A stretch of 64,000 bases of DNA, from contig NZ_VAHM01000012.1 of the NCBI RefSeq assembly GCF_005796185.1, forward strand, positions 1 through 64,000, read 5' to 3'. Positions 44,747 through 54,378 of the stretch are shown in pieces (the stretch's first letter is position 1; each line of letters begins with the position of its first letter). The DNA comes from Pseudarthrobacter sp. NamB4. Lineage in GTDB: Bacteria > Actinomycetota > Actinomycetes > Actinomycetales > Micrococcaceae. The notes below the pieces were generated by a model. The model ran no database searches. It saw only the letters and a list, made by a program, of their open reading frames with translations, and was not told the DNA's origin. The position numbers were made by a program, and so were the translations under genes.

Positions 44747-46723
44747 GTGCTGACAATATTGAACGCCGCCAAGCGTGTGATCGTGGGCCGGCCATTTCGG
44801 AACGACAGGCTGTCCCACACGCTGCTTCCCAAGCGGATCGCACTCCCGGTTTTTGCCTCCGATGCCCTGTCATCGGTGGCATACGCACCGGATGAGATCC
44901 TGCTCACGCTGGCGCTGGCCGGTGTCAGCGCCGTCGCGTTCTCTCCCTGGGTGGGGCTGGCGGTCATCGTCGTCCTGCTCACGGTAGTGGCCTCATACCG
45001 CCAGAACGTCCACGCGTATCCCTCGGGCGGCGGCGATTATGAGATCGCCGGCGAGAACCTGGGCAAGTACGCCGGCCTCACGGTGGCGTCCGCCCTGCTG
45101 GTGGATTACGTCCTGACTGTCGCGGTGTCCATGTCCTCCGCAGCGCACTACCTCACCACTGCAGTCCCGGACCTCCACGGACAGCAGGCCATGCTTGCCG
45201 CCATCGGCGTGGCAGTCCTGGCTCTGGTCAACCTGCGCGGTGTCAAAGAGGCGGGCAGCGTATTCGCCATACCCACCTACATCTTCATGGCATCAATCCT
45301 GGGCATGACCGGCGTCGGCATTTTCCAGGCCGCGACCGGACAACTCGGCCTGGCCCCTTCCGCGGCCTTCACCATCGTTCCGGCCCCCGGCTTCGACGAA
45401 GGCCTGGTGGGCCTGGCCGGCGCCTTCCTGCTGCTGCGCGCCTTTTCGTCAGGTGCCGCCGCGCTGACCGGCGTTGAAGCCATCAGCAACGGCGTGCCCA
45501 ACTTCCGCCCGCCGAAGAGCAGGAACGCCGCCGCCACGCTGCTGTTGCTGGGGATCATCGGCGCCACGATGCTGGCAGGCATCATGTTCCTGGCCCAGGC
45601 CACCAAGGTCCACATTGTCCTGGATCCCGCCACGGAATTCCTGCTGAACGGCAGTCCGCTGCCGGAGGGGTACATCCAGAACCCCGCCATCAGCCAGATC
45701 GCCCAAACCATTTTCGGGGCCGGTTCCATCCCGTTTTATATCGTGGTGGCCGCCACCGGCGTTATCCTGGTGTTCGCGGCCAACACCGCCTTCAATGGCT
45801 TTCCCGTCCTGGGCTCGATCCTCGCCCAGGACGGCTACCTTCCGCGCCAGCTGCGCACCAGGGGAGACAGGCTGGCCTTCAGCAACGGCGTCCTGGCCCT
45901 CGCAGCCGGCGCACTGGTGCTGGTCCTCGCCTTCAATGCCGATGTCACCAAGCTCATCCAGCTCTACATCGTGGGCGTCTTCATCTCGTTTACTGCGAGC
46001 CAACTGGGCATGATCCGGCACTGGGGCCGGCAGCTAAAGCTCGTCCGCGACAAAGCAGACCGGCGCCGGATGGCCAAGTCGCGGGTGATCAACAGCATCG
46101 GTTTCGGCATGACCGCCCTGGTCCTGGTGATCGTGCTGGTCACCAAGTTCGAGCAGGGCGCCTGGATCGCCCTGCTGGCCATGTTCATCCTGTTCCTGAT
46201 CATGTGGAGCATCAGGGCGCACTACGACAACGTGGCCAGGGAGCTGGCGGTGGATGAGGACTCCTCGCCGCGGGCACTTCCCACCAGGGTGCACGCCGTG
46301 CTGCTGGTGTCGCATGTCCGCAAGCCTGTCCTCCGGGCGCTGGCATATGCCAGGGCGTCCCGCCCCTCCCGCCTTGATGCAGTGACGGTGGATATAGACG
46401 CCGAAGAAACTGCCCAGACGGTGGCGGACTGGGAAAAGCTGGGAATTCCCGTGCCGCTCACCGTGCTGGCAAGCCCCTACCGCGAGACCGTCACGCCGAT
46501 CATGGACTACATCAAACAGATGCGGCTGGACTCGCCCCGGGACCTGATCGTTGTCTATATCCCTGAATACGTGGTGGGGAAGTGGTGGGAGCAACTGGTC
46601 CACAACCAGACAGCACTGCGCATCAAGACCAGGCTGCACTTCGAACCCGGCGTCATGGTGGCCAGCGTTCCCTGGCAGTTGAAATCATCCGAAGAAGCCA
46701 AGAACCTGCAGGACGTCCAATGA
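44747..46723 (+). CDS. APC superfamily permease with C-terminal cytosolic domain
   Basis: 658 aa. Amino acid-polyamine-cation permease fold: ALSSVAYAPDEILLTLALAG in helix 1 (broken-helix motif), SGGGDYEIAGENLGKYAGLT, SSGAAALTGVEAISNGVPNF (helix 6 motif) and about 12 helices to residue 490. A roughly 150-residue soluble tail follows (VHAVLLVSHVRKPVLRALAYARA) that looks like a USP/Rossmann-type regulatory domain. Sits opposite two TrkA regulators, which points to K+ or osmolyte-linked transport of the KimA type rather than amino acids; inference. Stop overlaps the methyltransferase ATG (ATGA). Confidence 0.88.
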   Translation: MLTILNAAKRVIVGRPFRNDRLSHTLLPKRIALPVFASDALSSVAYAPDEILLTLALAGVSAVAFSPWVGLAVIVVLLTVVASYRQNVHAYPSGGGDYEIAGENLGKYAGLTVASALLVDYVLTVAVSMSSAAHYLTTAVPDLHGQQAMLAAIGVAVLALVNLRGVKEAGSVFAIPTYIFMASILGMTGVGIFQAATGQLGLAPSAAFTIVPAPGFDEGLVGLAGAFLLLRAFSSGAAALTGVEAISNGVPNFRPPKSRNAAATLLLLGIIGATMLAGIMFLAQATKVHIVLDPATEFLLNGSPLPEGYIQNPAISQIAQTIFGAGSIPFYIVVAATGVILVFAANTAFNGFPVLGSILAQDGYLPRQLRTRGDRLAFSNGVLALAAGALVLVLAFNADVTKLIQLYIVGVFISFTASQLGMIRHWGRQLKLVRDKADRRRMAKSRVINSIGFGMTALVLVIVLVTKFEQGAWIALLAMFILFLIMWSIRAHYDNVARELAVDEDSSPRALPTRVHAVLLVSHVRKPVLRALAYARASRPSRLDAVTVDIDAEETAQTVADWEKLGIPVPLTVLASPYRETVTPIMDYIKQMRLDSPRDLIVVYIPEYVVGKWWEQLVHNQTALRIKTRLHFEPGVMVASVPWQLKSSEEAKNLQDVQ

Positions 46724-48096
46724 GTGCGAAGACCCAGACAGAGCCGGCAACCACCGGCGCAGCCGGCACGGAAACAGTGCTGGAGATCGGCCCGGTGGCC
46801 CACGGCGGCCACTGCGTCGCCCGGCACGAGGGGCGGGTGATCTTCGTCCGGCACGGCATTCCCGGCGAAAAAGTGCGGGTGCGGCTCACGGACGCGGAAG
46901 AGAAGGCGAAATTCTGGCGGGCGGACGTGGTGGAGGTTCTCGCACCTTCCCCTGACCGCGTCGATCACTTCTGGCATGCAGCTGACCCCGCGCGTGCGTG
47001 GGACCACGGGCATCCGCCCGTGGGCGGAGCGGAGTTTGGCCACATCAGCCTTGCCCGGCAGCGTGCCCTCAAGGCAGAGGTGCTGGCTGAACAGCTCAGG
47101 CGGCTTGCCGGCGTCGAGGATGTCCCCGGCTGGGCCGGCGATACCGTCGAGGCTGTGGGCGGAACGCACGACGGCGGCAGCGGCCTGGGGTGGCGCACGC
47201 GCGCCAGTTTCTCGGTCACCCCCGCCGGAAAACTGGGAATGCACGCGCACCGCTCGGGGCACATCGTCCCTGTCCGGGAGATGCCGCTGGCGACTGACGC
47301 CATTAACAACCTGCGCCTGTGGGACATCGATTTGCAGGGCGTGGACCGGGTGGAAGTGGCTGCCCCGGCGAACGGCTCCCGTCCGTTGGTGCTGCTGGCT
47401 CCGGCGGAAGGCGCCAAACCAAAGCGACTGGGCGCCATTGCCTCCCAGCTGCCCGGCGAGGTATCCGTCGCGGCTTTCGGCCCGGCCAACGAGGAAGTAC
47501 GGCAGCTGCGGGGCCGCACCTGGGTGCAGGAAACGGCGGCCGGCCACGAGTACAGGGTTACTGGAGCCGGGTTCTGGCAGATCCACCGCGGCGCGCCCGG
47601 AACGCTTGTGGGTTCTGTCACAGAATTCCTCCAGGGCGGCGGGTTCCTCCATCCCGGTGCGGTGGTTGCCGATCTCTATGCCGGGGCGGGACTCTTCACT
47701 GCGGTGCTGGCGGACGCGGTAGGGGAGACGGGCTCGGTTCTGTCCGTGGAAGGTTCCCCCGGAACCAGCCGCGACGCGCGGAAGAACCTGCACGCCGCGC
47801 CCCAGGTGGAGATCGTCCAGGGGCGGGTGGAACGGGTCCTGCACCGGAAACCGCGGGACTTTGACGCGCTGATCCTAGATCCGCCGCGGGCAGGTGCCGG
47901 AAAATCCGTGGTGAACCAGTTGGTGGCAGCGCACCCGCGCGCCATTGCCTACGTGTCCTGCGATCCGGCGTCGTTCGCCCGGGATGTTGGCTATTTCCGG
48001 ACGGCGGGCTGGGAGCTGTCAGCCCTCCGGGCCTTCGACCTCTATCCCCACACGCACCACCTGGAGACCGTGGCACTGCTGACGCCTGGTCCCTGA
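46720..48096 (+). CDS. TRAM-domain class I RNA methyltransferase (RumA/TrmA-like)
   Basis: 458 aa. N-terminal TRAM RNA-binding domain (VLEIGPVAHGGHCVARHEGR ... PGEKVRVRL), then a SAM-dependent m5U methyltransferase domain: DLYAGAGLFTAVLAD (SAM loop), DALILDPPRAGAGKSVV, and catalytic Cys414 in AYVSCDPASFARDV. The Cys cluster that holds a [4Fe-4S] centre in RumA is absent (that region reads PPVGGAEFGHISLARQRALK). Likely target is m5U in rRNA or tRNA. Translationally coupled to the permease gene by a 4-base overlap; the same pair is adjacent in M. tuberculosis (Rv2689c-Rv2690c). Confidence 0.9.
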   Translation: MSAKTQTEPATTGAAGTETVLEIGPVAHGGHCVARHEGRVIFVRHGIPGEKVRVRLTDAEEKAKFWRADVVEVLAPSPDRVDHFWHAADPARAWDHGHPPVGGAEFGHISLARQRALKAEVLAEQLRRLAGVEDVPGWAGDTVEAVGGTHDGGSGLGWRTRASFSVTPAGKLGMHAHRSGHIVPVREMPLATDAINNLRLWDIDLQGVDRVEVAAPANGSRPLVLLAPAEGAKPKRLGAIASQLPGEVSVAAFGPANEEVRQLRGRTWVQETAAGHEYRVTGAGFWQIHRGAPGTLVGSVTEFLQGGGFLHPGAVVADLYAGAGLFTAVLADAVGETGSVLSVEGSPGTSRDARKNLHAAPQVEIVQGRVERVLHRKPRDFDALILDPPRAGAGKSVVNQLVAAHPRAIAYVSCDPASFARDVGYFRTAGWELSALRAFDLYPHTHHLETVALLTPGP

Positions 48097-48111
48097 TGCC
48101 CGGTCCCTTTT

Positions 48112-48135
48112 GGACTACTATGGCGGTAGTAGTCC
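48112..48135. repeat. 9-bp inverted repeat upstream of acnA
   Basis: GGACTACTA (48112-48120), 6-base spacer, TAGTAGTCC (48127-48135), perfect arms. No T tract follows, so an operator is more likely than a terminator for the upstream methyltransferase gene. Confidence 0.6.
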
Positions 48136-48191
48136 CACGTCGCGCCCGTATTCTCGGCCGGCCGTGTGCAATTTTCGGGTCCTGTTGCTAA

Positions 48192-48224
48192 TTAGGACCT
48201 CCTAACTAGCAGGCGGTCAACCGC
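48192..48224. promoter_or_regulatory. Two close palindromes in the acnA leader
   Basis: TTAGGA-CC-TCCTAA at 48192-48205 and GCGGT-CA-ACCGC at 48213-48224, 38-70 bases before the acnA start. These are operator-like sizes, but neither matches a consensus that I can assign with confidence. Confidence 0.4.
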
Positions 48225-48261
48225 GCGACAAAGATGAAACTGTTGCGAGAGGAGTCCTGCG

Positions 48262-51087
48262 ATGAGCACTGTGGACAGCTTCGGTTCAAAAGGCAAACTT
48301 AATGTAGCCGGAACCGAGTACGAAATTTTCCGGTTGAACTCCGTTGAAGGTGCAGAAAACCTTCCGTTCAGCCTCAAGGTATTGCTTGAAAACCTGTTGA
48401 GGACCGAGGACGGCGCGAACATCACTGCCGATCACGTCCGCGCCTTGGCAGGCTGGGATCCCAACGCCCAGCCCGATACAGAAATCCAGTTCACGCCGGC
48501 ACGCGTGATCATGCAGGACTTCACCGGCGTTCCCTGCGTGGTTGACCTGGCGACGATGCGCGAAGCGGTCAAGGAACTGGGCGGGGACCCCAAGCGGGTG
48601 AACCCGCTGGCACCGGCCGAAATGGTGATCGACCACTCGGTCCAGATCGATGCCTTCGGCAACTCCGGCGCACTGGAGCGCAACATGGAGATCGAATACC
48701 AGCGCAACGGGGAGCGTTACCAGTTCCTGCGCTGGGGCCAGACCGCGTTTGACGACTTCAAGGTTGTCCCGCCGGGAACCGGCATCGTGCACCAGGTGAA
48801 CATTGAATACCTGGCCCGCACCGTCATGACCCGCGAAGTGGACGGCGCCCTCCGTGCGTACCCGGACACCTGCGTCGGTACAGACTCGCACACCACCATG
48901 GTCAACGGCCTGGGTGTGCTCGGCTGGGGCGTGGGCGGCATCGAAGCCGAGGCAGCCATGCTCGGCCAGCCGGTTTCCATGCTGATCCCGCGCGTTGTGG
49001 GCTTCAAGCTCAGCGGCAGCATTCCTGCCGGCGCCACGGCAACCGACGTTGTGCTGACCATTACGGAGATGCTCCGCAAGCATGGCGTGGTGGGCAAGTT
49101 CGTGGAATTCTACGGCGAAGGTGTGGCCGCGGTGCCGCTGGCCAACCGCGCCACCATCGGCAACATGAGCCCCGAATTCGGCTCCACCGCCGCGATGTTC
49201 CCCATCGACGACGTCACCCTGGACTACCTGCGCCTGACGGGCCGCTCCGAGCAGAACGTTGCGCTCGTGGAGGCCTACGCCAAGGAGCAGGGCCTCTGGC
49301 ACGATGCTTCACGCGACATCAAGTTCTCCGAGTACCTGGAATTGGACCTGTCCACGGTTGTTCCGTCCATTGCGGGCCCCAAGCGCCCGCAGGACCGCAT
49401 CGAACTGACCGAGGCCAAGGACGAGTTCCGCCACGACCTCAAGAACTACGTCTCCCATGACGCAAACGCCGGGACCCTGGACGAATCGCTGGAGGAGACT
49501 TTCCCCGCCTCGGACGCCCCGTCGTTCACAGCCGGAGCCACAAACGTCTCCGACACCGACCGCGAGCCCCCGAAGTACTCGGCCGGGCACGGGGGAGCAG
49601 GACGGGTCTCCAAGCCTGTGCCGGTCACGATGGCTGACGGGCGCGAGTTCGAGCTGGACCACGGTGCGGTCACCATCGCCTCCATCACCTCCTGCACCAA
49701 CACGTCCAACCCCTCGGTTATGCTGGCCGCCGCGGTGCTGGCGCGCAACGCCGTCGACAAGGGCCTTACGTCCAAGCCGTGGGTCAAAACCTCCGTTGCC
49801 CCCGGTTCCAAGGTGGTCACCGATTACTACGAGAAGTCCGGCCTGACCCCCTACCTGGAGAAGCTGGGCTTCTACATCGTGGGCTATGGCTGCGCCACCT
49901 GCATCGGCAACTCCGGTCCGCTCGAAGCCGAGGTTTCCGAGGCAATCCAGGCCAACGACCTCGCCGTCGCGGCCGTCCTCTCGGGCAACCGCAACTTCGA
50001 AGGCCGCATCAACCCGGACGTCAAGATGAACTACCTGGCCTCCCCGCCGCTGGTCATCGCCTACGCCCTGGCCGGCTCCATGGACTTCGACTTTGAGACC
50101 GACGCCCTGGGCCAGGACCAGGCCGGGAACGACGTCTTCCTGCGGGACATCTGGCCGAACCCGGTGGAGGTCCAGCAGGTCATCGATTCCTCGATCGACC
50201 AGGACATGTTCGCCAAGGGTTACGAAGGCGTCTTCGAGGGCGACGACCGCTGGAAGGCACTGGACACGCCCGCCGGTGACACCTTCGCCTGGGATCCGAA
50301 CTCCACCTACGTCCGGAAGCCCCCGTACTTCGAGGGCATGCAGGCGCAGCCGGAGCCGGTTAAGGACATCACGGGTGCCCGCGTGCTCCTGAAGCTCGGC
50401 GACTCGGTCACCACCGACCACATCTCCCCGGCCGGTTCCTTCAAGTCCGACACCCCGGCAGGGCAGTACCTGCTCGCCAACGGCGTGGAGCGCAAGGACT
50501 TCAACTCCTACGGTTCCCGCCGCGGCAACCACGAGGTGATGATCCGCGGAACCTTCGCGAACATCCGGATCAAGAACCAGATCCTGGACGGCGTCGAAGG
50601 CGGCTTCACCCGCGACTTCACCCAGGAAGGCGGCCCGCAGGCATTCGTCTACGACGCCGCGCAGAACTACCAGGCAGCGGGCACCCCGCTGGTGGTCCTT
50701 GCCGGCAAGGAGTACGGTTCCGGTTCCTCCCGTGACTGGGCCGCCAAGGGCACCGCACTGCTGGGCGTCAAGGCCGTCATCGCCGAGAGCTACGAGCGCA
50801 TCCACCGCTCCAACCTCATCGGCATGGGCGTCCTGCCGCTCCAGTTCCCGGCCGGCGAGTCCGCCGCAACCCTGGGCCTTACCGGCACGGAAACCTTCTC
50901 GGTTGAGGGCGTCACCGCCCTGAACGAAGGCACCACGCCCAAGACCCTCAAGGTCACGGCCACCGCAGAAGACGGCTCCGCCACCTCCTTCGATGCCGTG
51001 CTGCGCATCGACACCCCGGGTGAAGCCGACTACTACCGCAACGGCGGCATCCTGCAGTACGTCCTGCGCCAGATCTCCGCGAACTAG
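48262..51087 (+). CDS. acnA: Aconitate hydratase A with ETFPASD insert
   Basis: 941 aa TCA-cycle [4Fe-4S] enzyme, citrate to isocitrate. Cluster cysteines: Cys478 in [10 protein letters not shown] and Cys544/Cys547 in [12 protein letters not shown]. Swivel domain [15 protein letters not shown] near residue 815. It is about 50 residues longer than AcnA of E. coli, owing to an acidic insert around 400-455 that carries [17 protein letters not shown] (406-422). ATG with AGAGGAG 7 bases upstream. Three palindromes stand before the gene, but no adjacent acnR-type repressor gene is present; a hairpin terminator follows. Confidence 0.96.
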   Translation: MSTVDSFGSKGKLNVAGTEYEIFRLNSVEGAENLPFSLKVLLENLLRTEDGANITADHVRALAGWDPNAQPDTEIQFTPARVIMQDFTGVPCVVDLATMREAVKELGGDPKRVNPLAPAEMVIDHSVQIDAFGNSGALERNMEIEYQRNGERYQFLRWGQTAFDDFKVVPPGTGIVHQVNIEYLARTVMTREVDGALRAYPDTCVGTDSHTTMVNGLGVLGWGVGGIEAEAAMLGQPVSMLIPRVVGFKLSGSIPAGATATDVVLTITEMLRKHGVVGKFVEFYGEGVAAVPLANRATIGNMSPEFGSTAAMFPIDDVTLDYLRLTGRSEQNVALVEAYAKEQGLWHDASRDIKFSEYLELDLSTVVPSIAGPKRPQDRIELTEAKDEFRHDLKNYVSHDANAGTLDESLEETFPASDAPSFTAGATNVSDTDREPPKYSAGHGGAGRVSKPVPVTMADGREFELDHGAVTIASITSCTNTSNPSVMLAAAVLARNAVDKGLTSKPWVKTSVAPGSKVVTDYYEKSGLTPYLEKLGFYIVGYGCATCIGNSGPLEAEVSEAIQANDLAVAAVLSGNRNFEGRINPDVKMNYLASPPLVIAYALAGSMDFDFETDALGQDQAGNDVFLRDIWPNPVEVQQVIDSSIDQDMFAKGYEGVFEGDDRWKALDTPAGDTFAWDPNSTYVRKPPYFEGMQAQPEPVKDITGARVLLKLGDSVTTDHISPAGSFKSDTPAGQYLLANGVERKDFNSYGSRRGNHEVMIRGTFANIRIKNQILDGVEGGFTRDFTQEGGPQAFVYDAAQNYQAAGTPLVVLAGKEYGSGSSRDWAAKGTALLGVKAVIAESYERIHRSNLIGMGVLPLQFPAGESAATLGLTGTETFSVEGVTALNEGTTPKTLKVTATAEDGSATSFDAVLRIDTPGEADYYRNGGILQYVLRQISAN

Positions 51088-51113
51088 CGGCTCCTGCCAG
51101 CAGGCAACACCTC

Positions 51114-51155
51114 CCGAAGCCCCGGCCGGTCAACGACCAGCCGGGGCTTCGGCTT
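51114..51155 (+). terminator. Terminator of acnA
   Basis: Perfect 13-bp stem (51114-51126 with 51140-51152), 13-base loop, followed by CTTTCCCC; 27 bases after the acnA stop. Confidence 0.75.
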
Positions 51156-51226
51156 TCCCCGTGGGCTTTGCGTCTGAACCAAGGCGTTAGAGTTAAACGG
51201 CACGTCTACCACTGAAGGAGGGGTCG

Positions 51227-53200
51227 TTGGGAATCTTGGACACCATCCGGAAACCGCAGGACCTGAACGGGTTGACCGAAGAACAGCTGACGCAGCTGGC
51301 TTCGGAGATCAGGGATTTCCTGATCACGAACGTCTCACAGACGGGCGGACACCTCGGACCCAACCTCGGCGTGGTGGAGCTGACGCTTGCCGTGCACCGC
51401 ATCTTCAAATCGCCCCGTGACAGCATTGTTTTCGACACCGGCCACCAGTCCTACGTCCACAAGCTGCTGACCGGGCGCCAGGATTTCAGCACCCTCCGCC
51501 AGGAAGGCGGCATTTCCGGCTACCCCTCCCGGGCCGAGTCCGAGCATGACATCGTGGAAAGCTCGCATGCGTCCTCATCCCTGTCCTGGGCGGACGGCAT
51601 CTCGCGGGCCCGGCAGCTGAGCGGGCAAGGCGACCGGCACGTCGTCGCCATCGTGGGGGATGGGGCGCTCACCGGCGGCATGGCGTGGGAGGCCATCAAC
51701 AACATCGCCGCGGACAAGAAGCGCCGTGTTGTCATCGTGGTGAATGACAACGGCAGGTCCTATGCGCCAACTGTGGGCGGTTTCGCCGACTACCTTGCCT
51801 CGCTGCGCCCCACCATTGACTCCTTCCGTACGGCACCTGCCTACGAGGTCGCCCTGGACTGGTGGAAGAAAAAGCTTCAGAGTGGCGGTCCTGCTGGCCA
51901 GTTCACCTATAAGAGCCTGCACGCCATGAAAAAGGGCGTCAAGGACTGGTGGGCCCCGCAGGGGATGTTCGAAGACCTGGGCATGAAGTACATCGGCCCC
52001 GTGGACGGGCACAACCTGCAGGCCATGGAACACGCACTCGCTACGGCCAGGCACTACAACGGTCCGGTGATTGTCCATGCCATGACCGAAAAGGGCCATG
52101 GTTATGCCCCGGCTCGGGCCCACGAGGCCGACCAGTTCCACGCGGTGGGCATTATCGATCCCGAGACCGGCGAGCCCACCGGGGCCGCGGGCGCCCAGTC
52201 CTGGACCTCCGTTTTTGCCGACGAGATTGCTGCCATCGCCGACGAGCGCGAGGACGTGGTTGGCATCACGGGTGCCATGCTGATCCCCGTGGGCCTGCAC
52301 AAGTTCGCGGCCAGGCACCCAAACCGTGTTGTCGACGTCGGAATCGCCGAACAGCATGCTCTCACCTCTGCCGCGGGCATGGCATTCGGCGGACTCCACC
52401 CGGTGGTCGCCGTCTACGCCACGTTCCTCAACCGTGCCTTCGACCAGCTCCTGATGGACGTTGCCCTGCACAAGGCAGGTGTAACCATCGTCCTGGACCG
52501 CGCCGGCGTCACCGGCCCGGACGGCGCAAGCCACCACGGCATGTGGGACATGTCCATGGTCCAGATCGTCCCGGGCCTCCACCTGGCGGCACCCCGGGAC
52601 GCCACCCGGCTGCGCGAGGAGCTCCGCGAGGCCGTGGCCATCAGCGACGCGCCCACTGTCGTCAGGTTCTCCAAGGGTTCTGTTGGCGCCGAGGTGGAAG
52701 CACTGGAGCGGCTCAGCGACGGCGTGGACGTGCTGTCCCGCAGGCCCAGCGGTTCGACGGAAAATGACGTCCTGATCGTCAGCGTCGGCGCCATGTCAGA
52801 GCTGGCGCTGGACGTCGCCAACCGGCTCGGGGCGCAGGGCATCAGCACCACCGTGGTGGATCCGCGCTGGGTACTTCCCGTCCCGCAGTCCATCATCGCC
52901 CTGGCCTCCCATCACCGGCTGGTCATCTGCATCGAGGACGGGGTCCGGGCCGGCGGCGTCGGCTCCCGGATCCGGCAGGAAATGCGCGCAGCGGGCGTCG
53001 ATACAGCACTGAACGAGGTAGGACTGCCCGTGGAATTCCTGGACCACGGCACCCGCAACCAGGTCCTGGAACGCGTGGGCCTCACGGCGCAGCAGATTAC
53101 GCACGACGTCGTTGCGCAGGTTTTGGGAACGAAGGTCCCGTTCGCCCGCCCCCTGCCGGGGCGCCAGCACCCCACCACCGGCAGTCTTCCGATCCTGTGA
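51227..53200 (+). CDS. dxs: 1-deoxy-D-xylulose-5-phosphate synthase
   Basis: 657 aa thiamine-diphosphate enzyme, first step of the MEP isoprenoid pathway (pyruvate + GAP). [37 protein letters not shown]-binding [16 protein letters not shown], transketolase-like [20 protein letters not shown] and [21 protein letters not shown] start with GGAGGGG 3 bases before it. The four genes downstream follow with overlaps or gaps under 10 bases, so dxs heads a five-gene operon. Confidence 0.96.
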   Translation: MGILDTIRKPQDLNGLTEEQLTQLASEIRDFLITNVSQTGGHLGPNLGVVELTLAVHRIFKSPRDSIVFDTGHQSYVHKLLTGRQDFSTLRQEGGISGYPSRAESEHDIVESSHASSSLSWADGISRARQLSGQGDRHVVAIVGDGALTGGMAWEAINNIAADKKRRVVIVVNDNGRSYAPTVGGFADYLASLRPTIDSFRTAPAYEVALDWWKKKLQSGGPAGQFTYKSLHAMKKGVKDWWAPQGMFEDLGMKYIGPVDGHNLQAMEHALATARHYNGPVIVHAMTEKGHGYAPARAHEADQFHAVGIIDPETGEPTGAAGAQSWTSVFADEIAAIADEREDVVGITGAMLIPVGLHKFAARHPNRVVDVGIAEQHALTSAAGMAFGGLHPVVAVYATFLNRAFDQLLMDVALHKAGVTIVLDRAGVTGPDGASHHGMWDMSMVQIVPGLHLAAPRDATRLREELREAVAISDAPTVVRFSKGSVGAEVEALERLSDGVDVLSRRPSGSTENDVLIVSVGAMSELALDVANRLGAQGISTTVVDPRWVLPVPQSIIALASHHRLVICIEDGVRAGGVGSRIRQEMRAAGVDTALNEVGLPVEFLDHGTRNQVLERVGLTAQQITHDVVAQVLGTKVPFARPLPGRQHPTTGSLPIL

Positions 53201-53814
53201 GGGAAGAAGACTCCCTCAAGTATCCGGGACCGCTGGGGGACATGGAGGTCCGCAGGCACACCACCACAACACGGGTCCCTTTGGGACTGGAATCGGGCCA
53301 GTTAGTGGTCTCACGCAACCGCAAGTGGAACGGCAAGGCGCATTGGGTGGTTCCGGGGCGCTACCTTGGCGAAGACCGGCACGGCTGGTGGATCTTCCAG
53401 GGAACCAACGAGTTCTGCTCCCGCCCCGGCGCGGCCTTCTACACAAAGTCGGACGCCGTGCTGCTGGTGCCGAGGTCCGGACACTGGGTGGCAACCTTTT
53501 ATGACGACGCCCATCCCAACCGGGTCCGGGTCTATGTGGACCTTGCCGTGGCCCACGAGTGGACCGCCATCCGCGCCGGCCTGACCGAGTTCCACGTGAT
53601 CGACATGGACCTCGACGTGATCAGGACTGCTGCACGGGGCGTCTTCGTGGATGATGAAGACGAGTTCGCCGAGCACAGTGCCGCGATGAATTATCCCTCC
53701 AGCCTGGTGAACCTCATCCAGGATGAGGCGGACCAGCTTTACCAGGCCGTCAAGGCGCAGCAGGCACCGTTCGACGGCACCGACGCCGAATGGTTTTCAA
53801 AGGGACGTAAATGA
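53197..53814 (+). CDS. DUF402 family protein
   Basis: 205 aa. DUF402 core of the FomD/YjjG-like barrel: [41 protein letters not shown] with [25 protein letters not shown], in which conserved Asp/Glu residues bind metal. Family members are nucleoside-diphosphate-type phosphohydrolases or of unknown role. GTG start lies inside the dxs stop (GTGA overlap); its own stop overlaps the next ATG (ATGA). Confidence 0.85.
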   Translation: MREEDSLKYPGPLGDMEVRRHTTTTRVPLGLESGQLVVSRNRKWNGKAHWVVPGRYLGEDRHGWWIFQGTNEFCSRPGAAFYTKSDAVLLVPRSGHWVATFYDDAHPNRVRVYVDLAVAHEWTAIRAGLTEFHVIDMDLDVIRTAARGVFVDDEDEFAEHSAAMNYPSSLVNLIQDEADQLYQAVKAQQAPFDGTDAEWFSKGRK

Positions 53815-54371
53815 GCGGAATAGTCAGGGTTTACAAGCGCGACGACGAGGGTACCCTCCACTTCCGGGAGGCCTGGTACGACGAGGACTACCAGCAGTTC
53901 GTGATGAATTTCGGCGTGGTGGGGCACCAGAGCAAGACCGAGGAGACGGACGTTCCGGACCCGCAGGCCGCCGAAAGCCTTCTGGATGCCTTCGCCGTCC
54001 AGTGCTCCGAGGACGGCTTTGCCGAGATTCCCGACGAGGAACAGTTCTGGGTGGTTGCCCAGTTCGCCCTCAAGACCAGGGAGGGCACCGACCGGGACCG
54101 CTACCTTGAGGGGAAGGCCAAAGACGCCCTGATCAGCCATCTTGCCTGGCGCGGACTGGGAACGGTGGAGCGCTCCGAATTCACCGACTTCAAGCTGAAC
54201 ATCTTCTGCCTCTGCCCCGACGTGAATAAGGCCGTCAACGCCATCAAGGTCTGCGCCCGTGGCGAGGACCTCGACTTCACCAAGCTGAGCATCGGTGCGG
54301 CCCCGTACACCGATCCGGAAAACTTCAAACTCAAGCACTCGGCCAAGGCCGCCAGCGGCTTCAGTCTCTAG
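53811..54371 (+). CDS. Conserved-looking protein of unknown function
   Basis: 186 aa, no family recognised. Soluble, acidic, with many aromatic residues. N-terminal half has beta-type segments IVRVYKRDDEGTLHFREAWY and QFVMNFGVVGHQSKTEE, loosely WGR-like in look; the C-terminal half has DALISHLAWRGLGTVERSEF and FKLNIFCLCPDVNKAVNAIK, resembling a ferredoxin-like alpha/beta unit. Coupled by ATGA overlap to the DUF402 gene, so the pair is probably made together. Codon use is like its neighbours, so a real gene is likely. Confidence 0.8.
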   Translation: MSGIVRVYKRDDEGTLHFREAWYDEDYQQFVMNFGVVGHQSKTEETDVPDPQAAESLLDAFAVQCSEDGFAEIPDEEQFWVVAQFALKTREGTDRDRYLEGKAKDALISHLAWRGLGTVERSEFTDFKLNIFCLCPDVNKAVNAIKVCARGEDLDFTKLSIGAAPYTDPENFKLKHSAKAASGFSL

Positions 54372-54378
54372 GAGCACC

